From Gautieria morchelliformis (taxonomy: Eukaryota; Basidiomycota; Agaricomycetes; Gomphales; Gomphaceae): a DNA stretch of 64,000 nt. This document shows positions 10,936 to 21,357 of the stretch, piece after piece (the stretch's first letter is position 1; every line of letters begins with the position of its first letter). The position numbers and the translations under genes were made by a program. The notes under the pieces are model-generated. The model ran no database searches and had not been told where the DNA came from. It was given only the letters and a program-made list of their open reading frames with translations. The DNA is taken from NCBI GenBank assembly GCA_015179125.1, contig WHVA01000080.1, positions 186,001 through 250,000 on the forward strand, read 5' to 3'.

Positions 10936-11188
10936 TTTCCTTCATCTTGGACAGGGGCTTCCACCTTCTGTTTGCGTTCCTCCATCGCCGCTGCCACAGA
11001 TTTAGAGACAATTGCTGCAATGTCCGCCTCCGTGAGGGTTGCGCGGATTCGTGGCTTGCGAGGTTCAGGACAGTCTGGTGAAATGTGACCAGGTCTCTTA
11101 CAGTTGTAGCAGGTCCGTGTTTCGGTGTGGCGGCGGGATGAGTCAATGTCCATAGGTGTCACATTACTGGGTGGTGCTGTGACGACAG

Positions 11189-11676
11189 TGTTAGCAACTA
11201 GGGGCTATGGCAGGGAAGGTTCGGTAGAGTTCTTAGAAAGCTAGAATCAAATATACTCTCTCAGTGAATTTATTGTCACTGATGTATTAATACAATACCT
11301 AGAATCAAATATACTACATGATTTTCAGTCAACATGCTATGTAAATATGAAGAATACTACTCGCCTCTCTCAGTGAATTTATTGTCACTGAGAGAGGAGT
11401 GTAATCCTGTCTCAGAAGGCATATACTTGCACCCGGCCCTTTAGCGCCCAAGGGCTCGCGCGTCGAAGTCGTTTCAAACTCCGCTGGGTGCAGCCGCCTG
11501 TGAAAGTAGAAATAACAGAATAAAATGGAGAGATAGAGAGTGACTGGAAAATTTCGAAAATAAGCAGAGAAATGGATGCATGGTACAAGAACAGTATGAG
11601 AAAATATTGAAACACCACACAATAAATTGAATATATTATGCTTGATTTTGGTGCAGGAGCATAAATGCACCCAACA
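11189..11676 (-). repeat. Solo LTR, family C, copy 1 (488 bp), inserted in element 2 gag
   Basis: The minus-strand ends are TGTTGGGTG and GCTAACA. It is flanked by the 5-bp duplication GACAG (plus strand, 11184-11188 and 11677-11681). Removing it restores the gag frame. No internal coding region is present, so it is a solo LTR left by recombination. It holds two copies of an inverted-repeat unit built on CTCTCTCAGTGA/TCACTGAGAGAG (about 11252-11280 and 11364-11395). It is related to 17710-18803. Confidence 0.9.
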
Positions 11677-12585
11677 GACAGGAGCCGTAGCAGGAGTATG
11701 GAGTGGACGGGCAGGGGGAGGGCGATTAGGGACATGAGGTGTCTGTGCCTTCCTGACCTCTAACAGACGGCGATGATTGCGGTCAATCTGACAGGCTGCT
11801 TCCTTCCAGGCTTTGAGGTTGGATGGAAGAAAGGGCTGGGCGTGGATCTTATCAAGGATACCTGCTGGAAGGCCACGAGCATAGGCATCCTCGAGTGCCT
11901 CATCATTAAAGCCTGTCCTGCCTGCCAGGATCTCAAATTGAGCCGTGTATTCATCTGCCGACATTCCTGACGCCATCCTAAGGTCATGCAGTTTAGTGCG
12001 AGCCGTTCTGGCACAATCTGGGTCACCAAAGGCCTCCTCCACACGTTTAATGAACCCCTCCAGAGTGGATATAGAGGAGGTGCCATCAATGACAGCCTGT
12101 GTCTCGTTGTGTGCCCATATCTCCGCAGAGCCTCCTGTCATGAAGGAAAGAGCATATAGGATCTTTGTGCGCTCATCTGGGAAGGATGCCGGCTGGACAG
12201 CGATGGACAATCTGATAGACCTGATAAACCCTTCAGTCTCTGCACGGTCTCCATTGAACTTCTCCGGTTCCGCTGCTTTGATAGAGCGAGTAGATGGAGG
12301 GACACTGTGAGGTACTGAGGGCGCAAGGGCTTGAGCAGCAGCAACAGCAGCGTTGGCAGCAGCATTGGCTAAGTGGTCGTGAACGTTAACAATCTGACTG
12401 TGCAGTTCCTGATTCTGCAGTTGAAGTTGCTGCAGCTGCTGTGCTTGGCTGGAAAGGAGGCCTCGAAGAAATGGCCCATGGTCACCCAGGGAGTCCCAGT
12501 ATGCGTCTGGGAGTTGGTCTGCCATAGGCTGAGATGAAGGCTGGTTAAGAAAAGTGTGTGGGGTCGTCCTATGAGCTTGATCTTC

Positions 12586-12987
12586 TGTGAGGGCAACACT
12601 AATGACGAAGCCACAACCAAAGATACTCAAGGAGATAAGAGCCGATACTAGGACAATGACCAACTGTGTAGTGGGTATCCTCAGTTTATAACTCTACCAA
12701 CGATAGATACATGGGGACTTGCCTGTGTAGTGGGTATCCTCAGAGATCAAGCTGAGGAAACGCCACCACACGGGCTACAGTCTTATAGCGCTGGCAAGGC
12801 TTACATAATAGGGGAGACGGAAACTTGTAGAAGGTTACGGAATGTGACGGAATGTGACATGTGACAGAGTGTGATGTGTGACGGAGTGTGACAGAATGTG
12901 ACGGAAGGTTATGGAAACTGACGGAAGGTAACGGAAACTCATGGAAGGAAATAGAAACTTGTGGAAGGAAATGCGTGAACCCTGACA
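12586..12987 (-). repeat. Element 2 5' LTR (402 bp)
   Basis: Same family and orientation as 5917-6301, starting TGTGAGGG and ending CCCTGACA on the plus strand. It differs by an expansion of the GTGAC-rich tract around 12850-12895. The sequence just inside it on the minus strand does not start with TGG, so a standard tRNA primer site is not evident. Confidence 0.95.
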
Positions 12988-12992
12988 GCAGA
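12988..12992. repeat. Target site duplication GCAGA (right copy of element 2)
   Basis: Matches 5912-5916. Element 1 pol continues in frame from 12993. Confidence 0.95.
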
Positions 12993-15371
12993 CCACGGAC
13001 GTTCAACGACGTCCAGCGTTTCCTTGGGCTGGTACAGTATCTGGCACACTACATGCCGGATGTTAGCGCATATACCACCCCGCTATCGGGCTGTGCGCGT
13101 AATAACCATCCATTCAAATGGACACCACTACTCAACAAATGCTGGCAAAGCATTAAGGTGTTGGCCTGTAAGGCCCCGATCCTGCGTCCAGTAGACGCAA
13201 GGTGCCCAGAGCCGATCTGGGTGATCACCGACGGATCAAAAGCCGGTGTCGGTGCGGTCTACTGCCAAGGTCCTGACTGGAAAACTTGTCAACCAGCCGG
13301 CTTCTTGTCAAAGAAGTTCAGCGTTGCTCAGCAACACTACTGGACTCACGAGCACGAGACGATGACGGTGCTCGAGGGTCTCATGAAATGGGAGGACAAA
13401 CTGCTGGGACGAAGGTTCACCCTCGTCACAGACCACAAAGGGCTCGAGTACTTTGAGACCCAGAAGAGCCTATCTGACCGACAGGTCAGATGGTGGGAGT
13501 TTCTCTCCCGGTTCAATTTCAACACCGTTCATGTTGACGGTATAGAGAACAAGGTAGCGGACTGCCTGTCGTGCTACTACAAGAGTGACACGAGTGATGA
13601 CAATCACCCGGACCATGTCTTCGTGAACGCGGATGCGCGTTTGGACCCAGACGGTGAGTTATTGCCCACCAACCGGTATGTCGAGTTGCGAACAGCGGCG
13701 ACAAGACGCTCTAAACGCCTCGCTGAGAAGACAGAGGCGAGAGTAACGGAAGCTGCCGCATTAAACGAGGGCTCACCAAAGCCTGCGAACGTCGCCGCGT
13801 CCCGCGACGACGACGATGATGTCAGAGCCATCGCGGCAGGAAATAACGGCGCACCCCTGCACCAGATCGTCGAACAAGGCGTAGACCTGTCTAAGGTCCT
13901 ACGAGACGCGTACCACAGGGACACCATGTTCACAAAGATCATGGCGCACCTGGACGCGCACCCGAGATTTGGGATCCGGGACGGGCTGATCTGGACTAAG
14001 AATCAGCTCAAAAGAGACGTCATTGCCATCCCCCACTCTGTTCTTCAGGGGGGAAGGAAGCTGATCAAAATTATCATCGATCGGGCACATCAGATAGTCG
14101 GCCACTACAGCCATCTGAAGACTTCGAACTACGTTCGAAGAGCATATTGGTGGCCGGGCATGAGCCCAGACATAGAAGCGTTCTGCACATCGTGCGTGAG
14201 GTGTCAGATGACGAAAACCGGACCACAACGGCCCAAAGGCCTACTACACAGCCTACCCATTCCAGATAGGCTGTGGCAGTCGATTGGCATCGACTTCATG
14301 GGGCCCCTGCCCAGATCCAACAACTGTGACTACCTGATGGTAGTCATTGACCGACTAACGTCGCTCGTACACCTCGTACCAACCACAACGAGCGTGTCAG
14401 CCAAGGGAGTAGCCTGGCTGTTTCTGAAGGAGGTCATCTGACTACATGGAGTTCCCGACTCCATCGTCTCGGACAGGGACTCAAAGTTCACGTTGATCTT
14501 CTGGCGTGAACTCCAGCGACTCATGGGGACTAAGCTCCTCATGTCAACTGCCTTCCATCCCCAAACGGATGGAGCAACCAAGCGGGCAAACCGCTCGATC
14601 AGCCAGATATTGCGCGCGGTCGTCAGAGACGATCAGAAGGATTGGGCATTGAAATGCCCAATGGTTGAGGTCGCCCTCAACAGCAACGTCAGCGCAACCA
14701 CAGGGTTCGCACCTTTCGAGCTGAACCACGGCTATATGCCGCGGATAGACCTCCCCATAGCCGTGGACACCCCGTTCAAGGGGGTGGCCCGGTTCGCACA
14801 TCAGGCAAAATGGAACCTGAGGGCAGCACACGATGCAATCATAGAGCATCAAGTGACGCAAACGTTTTACGCAAATAAGAAACGTATGGCGAGCGACAGG
14901 TACGCGGCCAACGACCGCGTCTACCTTTCGACACAAAACCTAACTCTCCCGAAAGGAAGAGCCAGAAAGCTAGTCCCGCGGTACATCGGACCGTACCGCG
15001 TCGTCGAGGCTCACAATGACACCTTGACAGTGACCCTCGATCTCCCCGACGAACTGAAAAGCCGTCGCATTTCACCGGTCTTCCATTCCAGCCTCGTACG
15101 GCGATACGAGGCTAACAACGACGAATTGTTCCCTCGTCGTGAGGCCAAGTCATTTTATGACTTCGGAGCAAATGACGACGAGGAGTGGCTCGTCAACGAG
15201 ATTATTGCACATCGATGGATAAACTCGACGGACTTGGAGTTCCAGGTCCATTGGACCCTAGGCGATGTGACATGGGAACCCATGTCGTCCTGTAAGGACC
15301 TTGAAGCCCTAGATAGCTATCTAGAGCTTCGGGGGGTGGGCAAGCCACGCAACCCCCCCAGACGCCGCTAG
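12993..15371 (+). pseudogene. Element 1 pol, 3' part: RT tail, RNase H, integrase, chromodomain (nonsense, lost catalytic Glu)
   Basis: The frame continues from 5916. It contains the RT connection, RNase H (TDGSKAG, about 13226; TDHKGLE, about 13431), a removed-linker region with an Asp run, and the integrase HHCC finger (about 14091-14216). The integrase core begins at about 14284. TGA at 14439-14441 interrupts the core; the same frame continues beyond it. The third catalytic residue of the D...D...E triad, Glu in the family pattern TDGxTE, is Lys here (AAG, 14580-14582). The C-terminus (about 15187-15350) is a chromodomain with EWLVNEI and TWEP blocks. By family it performs second-strand processing and integration. 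With the stop and the Glu-to-Lys change, the integrase of this copy must be dead. Confidence 0.9.
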
Positions 15372-15491
15372 ATGTGTCTGTCACGTGCAGACCACGTGAC
15401 GCGCCGGCCACAGCGCAGTTAAATTTTTGCCTCGGATCTTTCCGAGGGCGCATCGCTCCTTGAAAGCAACCACCATCATCTACCCACGAAG

Positions 15492-17453
15492 ATGATGCCC
15501 CCCAAAGATGGGATGGACGTTGATCCGTCAACGTCCACAACGCGAACAACGGCCCCAAGACAGGGGGCCACAGACATTCTCCGTGCTCCAATAGACCAGG
15601 AGCACTGGATGATCGTGGGATGGGAGGACGCCCTCGCCATCGTCCACCCGGACGATTGCGCAACATGCGCGGACTACGCCACGCACCTTAGGGCCGCGAC
15701 CGGCACCCGCAAGGTCAAATTGCGGGATGAAGACATCGGCGACGCCGTCGATGCAGCTTGGGGATGGCTCCCAAGGGGCATTGCACGTGACGCGTGAGAA
15801 GAGCCCCTCCGGGACATCCACGACCTTAAAAAGGAGGTCAAGGAGCTAGAACGCGCGGTCGAGGACCGCGACGACGCGCTCGCAACCGAGCGCGCCAGGA
15901 TCAAGGAACTGGAGCAACAGCTGAGCGCAGCGCAGCTCCAGGTTACCCTGGTCCACACTGCCTCAAAAAGGCCGCGACATGACCCGGCCATGGACCCAGT
16001 GGCCGGGCCATCATCACCTCGCGCGACGGCGCCGTTGCCGGCGCGCGCAACACCGGGGCTAGCGTCCCGATTGTCGGCGCCGACCCCGACAACGACAACA
16101 ACGGAAGGGCAGAGCGCGCCTTCCGACTCTGCGTACGGCGTCCCAGATGGATGGGAGTCTGACTCATCCGTCTGGAAGACGTACGACCCCGAACGGGCAC
16201 AGCGGCTGGCAGAGCAGCCAAAGAAAAAGCACAAGAAATTGCGCAGCTCCCCCCACACCATCAATGGGCTAGCCATTGCGAAGGAAAGCGCGATTAGCGC
16301 TTACCTAGCGGCGTCATCGTCGCACACCATCAACGACCCCGCCCTTCAGCGGCGGGTAGCACAGATCAAGGCCCAGTACATCGGGCCTAGCGTGGCCCTG
16401 CCTCCGCCAGCGGGGACAGTTCACCCTCCCTACCCGGGGGAGGGAGTGATCATACCACTCGGAGACCCACCGATCTCCGAGACGGGCCTCCTACCACGGC
16501 CGGTAGGAAAGGCCCAACAGCGTCGTACTCAATGGTACGACGTCTGCCCGCTCGACGACCCATGCTTCGTCGAACTCATAGCGTGGGCAAAAGAAACACC
16601 GCAACTCGCGCGTACTCGTGAGATGATCGGCGTGTTCAAACGCATCGAGCGCGAACAACGCGCTCGCAATCCCAAAAGGGATTGTCTCATGATAGCGGGT
16701 GGTACCCCGCACGACATCGCGGCCATTCTGAAGGGTTGGATACACAACCCTGAAGGGATCCCATCCGCCATCCGTGACAACGCGGATGGCACCTTCAACC
16801 TAGACGACATGGACGTCTGGATGTGGTTGAAGGCCCTTGCGCCCCGGGTCAAAGGGGTCGCATCACCTCTCAGGGCGAGGCTACTCAACCTCTTCGGCTC
16901 GACAGACCAATGGTCGAGCCTCGTCGACGCCAGGGAAGTGCTGACGCCTCAGAGCACCACCCTATTCCCTGTGGAGGGCCGAGCCAGCCCCGACATCCCA
17001 CTGGCGGAGATCGTGAGATGGTTGGCCCACTGCGCGGGAGTCACTCGTGAGCGAGTGGCACGCATTGAACATTATGTTCAACGCAGCATCACCGGCGCGG
17101 CATTCAGTGCCGCCGCCCACGAGGGCCAACAAAAGGTCATCGAGACCAGCCACGTGAGGGCTGCGGTGCCACGACCTCTCACTCACGCCCAGCTCGACCG
17201 AGAGCTGGCGCGCTTCCGGCCCCCTCCTCAGACTGAGGACCCGGCCGTTGAGGCCATGCTCCGCGAGGACACGGGCCCCAGCACCCAAGTGGAGACCACC
17301 GCTAGTGGTGAGGCCGACCAGCCTCACCCAATCACCACCGATGACGCAGAGGTGCCCCCGGAGGAGTCACGTGCTCCACCGGCCCCGTACAACGATGACG
17401 TCATCGTATCGGCCACTCTAGAGGACTCCCTCATGGATGACCTCTATGAGTAG
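15492..17453 (+). pseudogene. Element 1 post-pol ORF (653 codons, one TGA)
   Basis: A third ORF lies between pol and the 3' LTR, in the element's sense direction. The frame from ATG 15492 has a single TGA (15795-15797), which fits a CGA-to-TGA change, and then stays open to 17453. Just after the stop is a strongly charged heptad stretch (about 15810-15930) predicted to form a coiled coil. Pro/Thr/Ala-rich low-complexity sequence follows (about 15990-16150), then a longer region of ordinary composition, and an acidic C-terminus. No signal peptide, transmembrane segment or zinc finger is visible, so it does not look like an envelope protein despite its position. I do not recognise a family. It starts 120 bp after pol. 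The open length shows it was under coding constraint recently. Confidence 0.6.
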
Positions 17454-17477
17454 TAGTTAACCCCTATATTTGTCTAT

Positions 17478-17489
17478 AGAGGGGGAGGG
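17478..17489 (+). other. Element 1 polypurine tract
   Basis: AGAGGGGGAGGG directly precedes the 3' LTR, which starts with TGTAAA at 17490. Confidence 0.85.
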
Positions 17490-17702
17490 TGTAAATAACC
17501 CGTGTATCTACATGTACATTAGTTATTACATAATCCCAGTGGGCCCCTTAGGGACCCACTGTATAGTTTATGCGTGGGAACCGGCTAGCGGTCCCCATCG
17601 CATCTTACCCTTACACTGTCACTACGTAGCATCAGAATACCACACATTGGTCAAGTTCTGTCGTGCTCTTGTGACTTAAGGCTTAAGATAGACATCTTTA
17701 CA
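17490..17702 (+). repeat. Element 1 3' LTR (213 bp, complete)
   Basis: Begins TGTAAA and ends TTTACA, a perfect 6-bp inverted pair. The last 110 bp match 1547-1656. The five bases after it, TGAAG (17703-17707), should be the target duplication; the partner is outside the window. Confidence 0.9.
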
Positions 17703-17709
17703 TGAAGTT

Positions 17710-18803
17710 TGTTGGGTGCATTTATGCTCCTGCACCAAAATCAAGCCAAATAAATTCCACCATCCGTATTTCTTTCCAATTTCTTTTCAGATTGTTCTAA
17801 GATAGGGGACACCAGGAACCAACCACCCTTTACATAAGCGAGCAGGCCAGTAGCAGCCGCCTTCTGACATCCTCAATTCCACCCACATACATTAAGTTCT
17901 GACTTATTTGAGTCCTAAGAGACTCTCTCAATATGTCTAGTTTGAATTTATAGGAAAGGGTTTAGCTAAATAATGCAGGGTAGCTGAGTTATATACTCTT
18001 GAAGTGCAGACTAAGAAATTTTTTCCAAATACTTTATTTTGTGTTTTGGAACCGTTTGGGACACATTTTGTATTTTCCAACCGCAACATTTGGCGCATCA
18101 TGTGACATGATTTGTCAGCTTTCTCAGCGCTTGGACATTGGCGCTCAGTGACAGATGACCATTCTGGGAGGTCACGTGCCACATGACACAGCGAATTGGT
18201 CAAACATGGGCAGAGTCCCTTGCCCAGTAACATATTAGCAAGTCAATCAAAAGTATAGTAATTAGATACAAAATCTACATGTCTCTATATCAAAATTGAA
18301 TTATCTGGCACACTTTTTGAAAAATTGAGACCCAAGTCTTTCGATTTGGCGCGTCACATGATCTAAGCGCTCGCTTATATCAGGGTGGTTGGTTCCTGGT
18401 GTCCCCTATCTTACTATGATCACTTTATTTTTCAGAATTTTTAATTTTCAATCAAAGATTTGTACTTCTATTTCGATTTGTTTTTCTTCTTTTCACCACC
18501 GGCACCCTTATGTAATCATTTTGATGCACGCTGCCATGGACGCTAAAGGGCCGGGTGGTAGTATATGCACAGTAAGACACATTTCCCCCTCTCTCAGTTA
18601 CAACTAAATTCACTGAGAGAGGCAAGTAAATTAGTCTTATTTTCCTTTGATTTGTTGACCCAGAATCTTGTAGTGAATTGACTTCTAGGTAGTGTATAAT
18701 ATATTCAGTGACAACTAAATTCACTGAGAGAGTGAATTGATTTCTAGTCCATTCTTTTGGATCCAAAGTCCAGTCCTACTGCCTATAATTCCTGTCCTCT
18801 ACA
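17710..18803 (+). repeat. LTR of family C, copy 2 (478 bp net), containing a TIR element
   Basis: Begins TGTTGGGTG, as copy 1 does on the minus strand, and ends TCTACA. It shares with copy 1 the start, the block GCTAAAGGGCCGGGTG and the inverted-repeat units (about 18591-18618 and 18706-18731). It is interrupted at 17798-18413. Flanking 5-mers are AAGTT (17705-17709) and GAGTT (18804-18808), a duplication with one mismatch. It splits the RT of element 3. No internal coding region adjoins it, so it is probably a solo LTR. Confidence 0.8.
17798..18413. mobile_element. 616-bp non-autonomous element with 32-bp perfect terminal inverted repeats (MITE-like)
   Basis: The ends 17798-17829 and 18382-18413 are exact reverse complements starting TAAGATAGGGGACACC. 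A further imperfect stretch containing ATAAGCGAGC extends the repeats to about 50 bp. The interior is AT-rich and has no credible ORF. No clear target duplication is visible at the edges. It sits inside family C LTR copy 2. The superfamily is not assigned. Confidence 0.75.
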
Positions 18804-20950
18804 GAGTTTGCCACTCTTCTTTTTGACAAAGAGGATGGGGGCTCCGTGGGAGGACCGAGTGGGCTGAATATAACCCAGATTCAGGTGCTCATCAATGAAT
18901 GCTCAGAGCGTGGCAAGCTCCAAGGTAGAGAGTGAATATAATGGAGGTTGAGGAGGAGTAGCACCATCCTTGAGCATGATCTTGAGATAATAGGGTCGGT
19001 GGGTAGCCAAGGCATCACCTTTGGACTTGCTAAAGACATCCGTGAAGTGATGGTTCTCCGTCGGGACATCCTTAAGATCCACTGGGTCAGATTGCAGAGA
19101 GGCTGAATGGGCCGAAGCCTTGGATTTGGGTTGTGCCAGACTTAGCTGGAAACATCAGGAACCCTCTAGTTTGCAGGCACAATAAAACGCTGCAGTGTTC
19201 AGGAGAGCCACCCAAGGGACTTCTGAGCTCAGGGTTGGCTCGGTCTTGGCTGTAGAGGCGTGAGCCACAGCCGGCAGAGGTTCCACAGGACTGCCTGGGA
19301 GGGTAGTTCGGAACATAATACTGCCCAGTACCCAATCAATCAATGGATTGTAGCGGGTGAGCCAGTTGTGTCTGAGAACTACCAAAACAGATGAATCAAG
19401 GGGGGTGATATAAAAGTCTACGGAATGGGTGTGACCATCGGGGAAACAGATAGGTAGCTCTACAGCTTCAGTAATTATCGAATTTGTACCACCATCGAAT
19501 AAATGGAATGGGATCAGGTCTACAGATCAGGTTTTGAGAACATTTCTACTTACAAAAACTGATTCGATAAAACAATGAGTAGAACCAGAATCTACTAAAG
19601 CTTTAAACTTTTGGTTTTGGGACAAGGGATGAGGACAAACTAACTACAAGAGAATTTGGAGAACAGAGAGGAGAAGCATTGATTCTTACCTCCCCTAATG
19701 CACAAGCTGAGTCAACACAACCCTCGGTATGTGTGGAGGCCGGAGGGCTGCTGACTATTTTTTTGTGCCTGAAGCCGAGGTATCGGCTTTGTCATCAGAT
19801 GTCTTCCCTTTGGAATCTGTGGCTGCCCAGGCCAACATGGATTTTGGACATTCTTTCGCACGATGGCCACTCTGCGCATATACTAAGCAGAGGTTGTTAT
19901 CCATGTGGTGTTGGCATTCTGCGGGCGTGAGTTTGCTGTCCTTCCCAAGTTTATCCAGTTTTGGCTTTTTTTGACCCTCAGATTGACTATTCCCTTTTGG
20001 CTTATCCTTGCCTTTGCCTTGGTTATTACTGGCATTAGCATTAGAATGGCCTAAACCTTGACCTTGTCGTTGGTCGTTGTTCTGGGAGCCTCGGTTTTGG
20101 TTGGCCAATCTGTCGTTCTTGGCCTTGGGTTTGGGAGCAGAATGGGTCTCACAGGAGACTTCGCCGTGATGTTCCCAATACCTTTGGTTGATTTTCTGAA
20201 CAAGGTCTCAGGGGTCGTCAAGGGTTCGGGGCTTGTCAAAATGCACCATCTCATCCTTGACTCGCTTCAGCAAAGCCAGATAGGCTCGGCGATGCAAAGC
20301 CAAATCATTGCACTGGAGGACAGATGCAAGCCTGTATAAATCAACAAAAAACTGAGTTGCCTTGTGGTTGTCCTTCATGACCAGGTTTTTGAGCTCAATT
20401 TCGGCATTGGCAACCTGATCGTAAGGGTTGAAATTCAGATAGAGCTCTTCCATAAATGCCATATATTCTGAAGCCCATGTGGGTTCATCGGCAGGGTCAT
20501 CTGCAAGGTAGGGCTCGAAATAATCCAGAGCTGTTCCCTTGAGGAAGGACAAGATGTGGTTCACTTTCCTAGAACCATCTCGAAAGGCTTGGGGTTTGGC
20601 ATGGAAATTCAACGTGCACTGGAGAAGCAATCCTCGGAGCTTCTTCGGGTCTGAGCTGTCGAACTGGTTTGGTTCCCAGAGTTAGGTCTCGGGTCTGCTA
20701 CTTCAGGATCAGAGTTATGCTTGGAATCGGAATCATCACCACCTCCACCACCATCGCCAGGATCACTAGGTTCTGGGGGTTCAGCACTCAGTTCTTTGGG
20801 AACTTCGCTGACATGCCCTCAGCCAGCACCAACAACTCAGTGCCAGGGCATGGGTTGAACTGATGGGGGGTTAGAATACCAGTGATGGAACGGGGGGTTT
20901 TCCGGGATGCTTGAAGCACCTTGTGCACGCCGAGCTTCGATTGTTGGCAT
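18804..20950 (-). pseudogene. Element 3: decayed Ty3/gypsy gag, protease and RT start
   Basis: On the minus strand a gag frame begins at ATG 20950. It carries a retrotransposon gag domain (about 20660-20210), a Gln/Asn/Lys-rich linker and a zinc knuckle that has lost its second Cys (about 19883-19840). It then reads into a protease with DSGSTH (about 19600) and the RT N-terminus up to HGAPILFVKKK (about 18840). Stops are frequent: within the first 150 codons, at 20208-20210 (TGA), after about 19155, and others. RT ends at the family C LTR at 18803. The joining sequence reappears beyond it (17703-17709, reading CTTCA on the minus strand), where element 1 is inserted. The rest of pol must lie left of the window. 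This is a relic with no expected product. Confidence 0.75.
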
Positions 20951-21357
20951 TACGTGGCTGCCTTCGGCATGGGTGTATGAACAGGTGATTGGCATTCTGA
21001 ACAACTGAGTGTAGGGAGTTCAGATATACTGTTAAGACTATGTGTCATACTGTGGTTCAGCTCTAAACAAGAGCTGAACCAGGATTTCAGAACAAAGGGC
21101 TTGGCATCAACCTCGTGGGTTGTGCCCACTCAGTGTTCTGCCCTAATTTCAGGAACAGGCTTGGCTATAAGCCAAGGATTGGGAACAGTATCAGACAGGA
21201 GGGTTTAGTGTATGAGGAGCTAAGTTGATATCTGAACTGAGGAGCTATGATACAAGACTGGGGGGTTTATATAGTAAAGTAGTATGCAGGGTCAGGGGGG
21301 TCAATGACCGGAACTAGTGGACAAGGGGAACAAAGGGTTGAACATATGGGGAACTAA
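20951..21357 (-). repeat. Probable LTR region between elements 4 and 3
   Basis: About 400 bp separates the last pol-like codons of element 4 from the gag ATG of element 3, both on the minus strand. It contains a minus-strand TATATAAA-like box (about 21268-21275) and a 14-bp hairpin around 21056-21082 (GGTTCAGCTCT/AGAGCTGAACC), as expected of an LTR promoter. I could not fix the LTR ends or find a second copy in the window. Confidence 0.4.

Larger units (their letters stand above)
10926..12525 (-). pseudogene. Element 2 gag, split by a solo LTR
   Basis: Two exon-like parts, 11677-12525 and 10926-11183, are in the same frame once the solo LTR and one 5-bp duplication are removed (368 codons). 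The ATG at 12525 was chosen because upstream in-frame codons lie in the LTR. After a Gln-rich coiled-coil stretch (about residues 20-60) comes a retrotransposon gag domain (about residues 95-260). The right-hand part has a CCHC knuckle, CYNCKRPGHISPDC (about 11116-11075). Gag ends at TAG 10926-10928, directly at the slippery site. By family this is the structural protein of the intracellular particle. The inserted LTR adds stops, so this copy is broken. Confidence 0.88.
5917..12987 (-). mobile_element. Element 2: Ty3/gypsy chromovirus nested in element 1 pol
   Basis: A complete minus-strand element flanked by LTRs (12586-12987 is 5', 5917-6301 is 3') and the duplication GCAGA. On the minus strand the order is gag (split by a solo LTR), -1 frameshift site, protease, RT, RNase H, integrase, chromodomain, an extra ORF, a purine tract and the 3' LTR. 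About 255 bp at the integrase-distal end of the two LTRs look identical. Length differs (385 versus 402 bp) because of a variable GTGAC-rich repeat. Lesions: TGA at 10711-10713 and 8512-8514, and a 1-nt loss near 7319 that puts the chromodomain out of frame. Confidence 0.92.
1547..17702 (+). mobile_element. Element 1: Ty3/gypsy chromovirus, interrupted and inactivated
   Basis: Order of parts: truncated 5' LTR (1547-1656), leader, gag-protease, reverse transcriptase, RNase H, integrase with C-terminal chromodomain, an extra ORF, a purine tract and the 3' LTR (17490-17702). Element 2 interrupts pol at 5917-12987. The two copies of the shared 110-bp LTR part differ at one site (1647 T versus 17693 C, approximately), so the insertion is recent. 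Lesions: a frame change near the gag start, TGA at 4931-4933, a 1-nt frame change at about 5340, TGA at 14439-14441, a lost integrase glutamate at 14580, and TGA at 15795-15797. No TGG-type primer site directly follows the 5' LTR. Confidence 0.85.

Noticed and set aside
11252-11395. Repeated CTCTCTCAGTGA units as a possible CRISPR-like array
   Set aside because: Only two units per LTR, present in two LTR copies in a eukaryotic genome; they are LTR hairpins.
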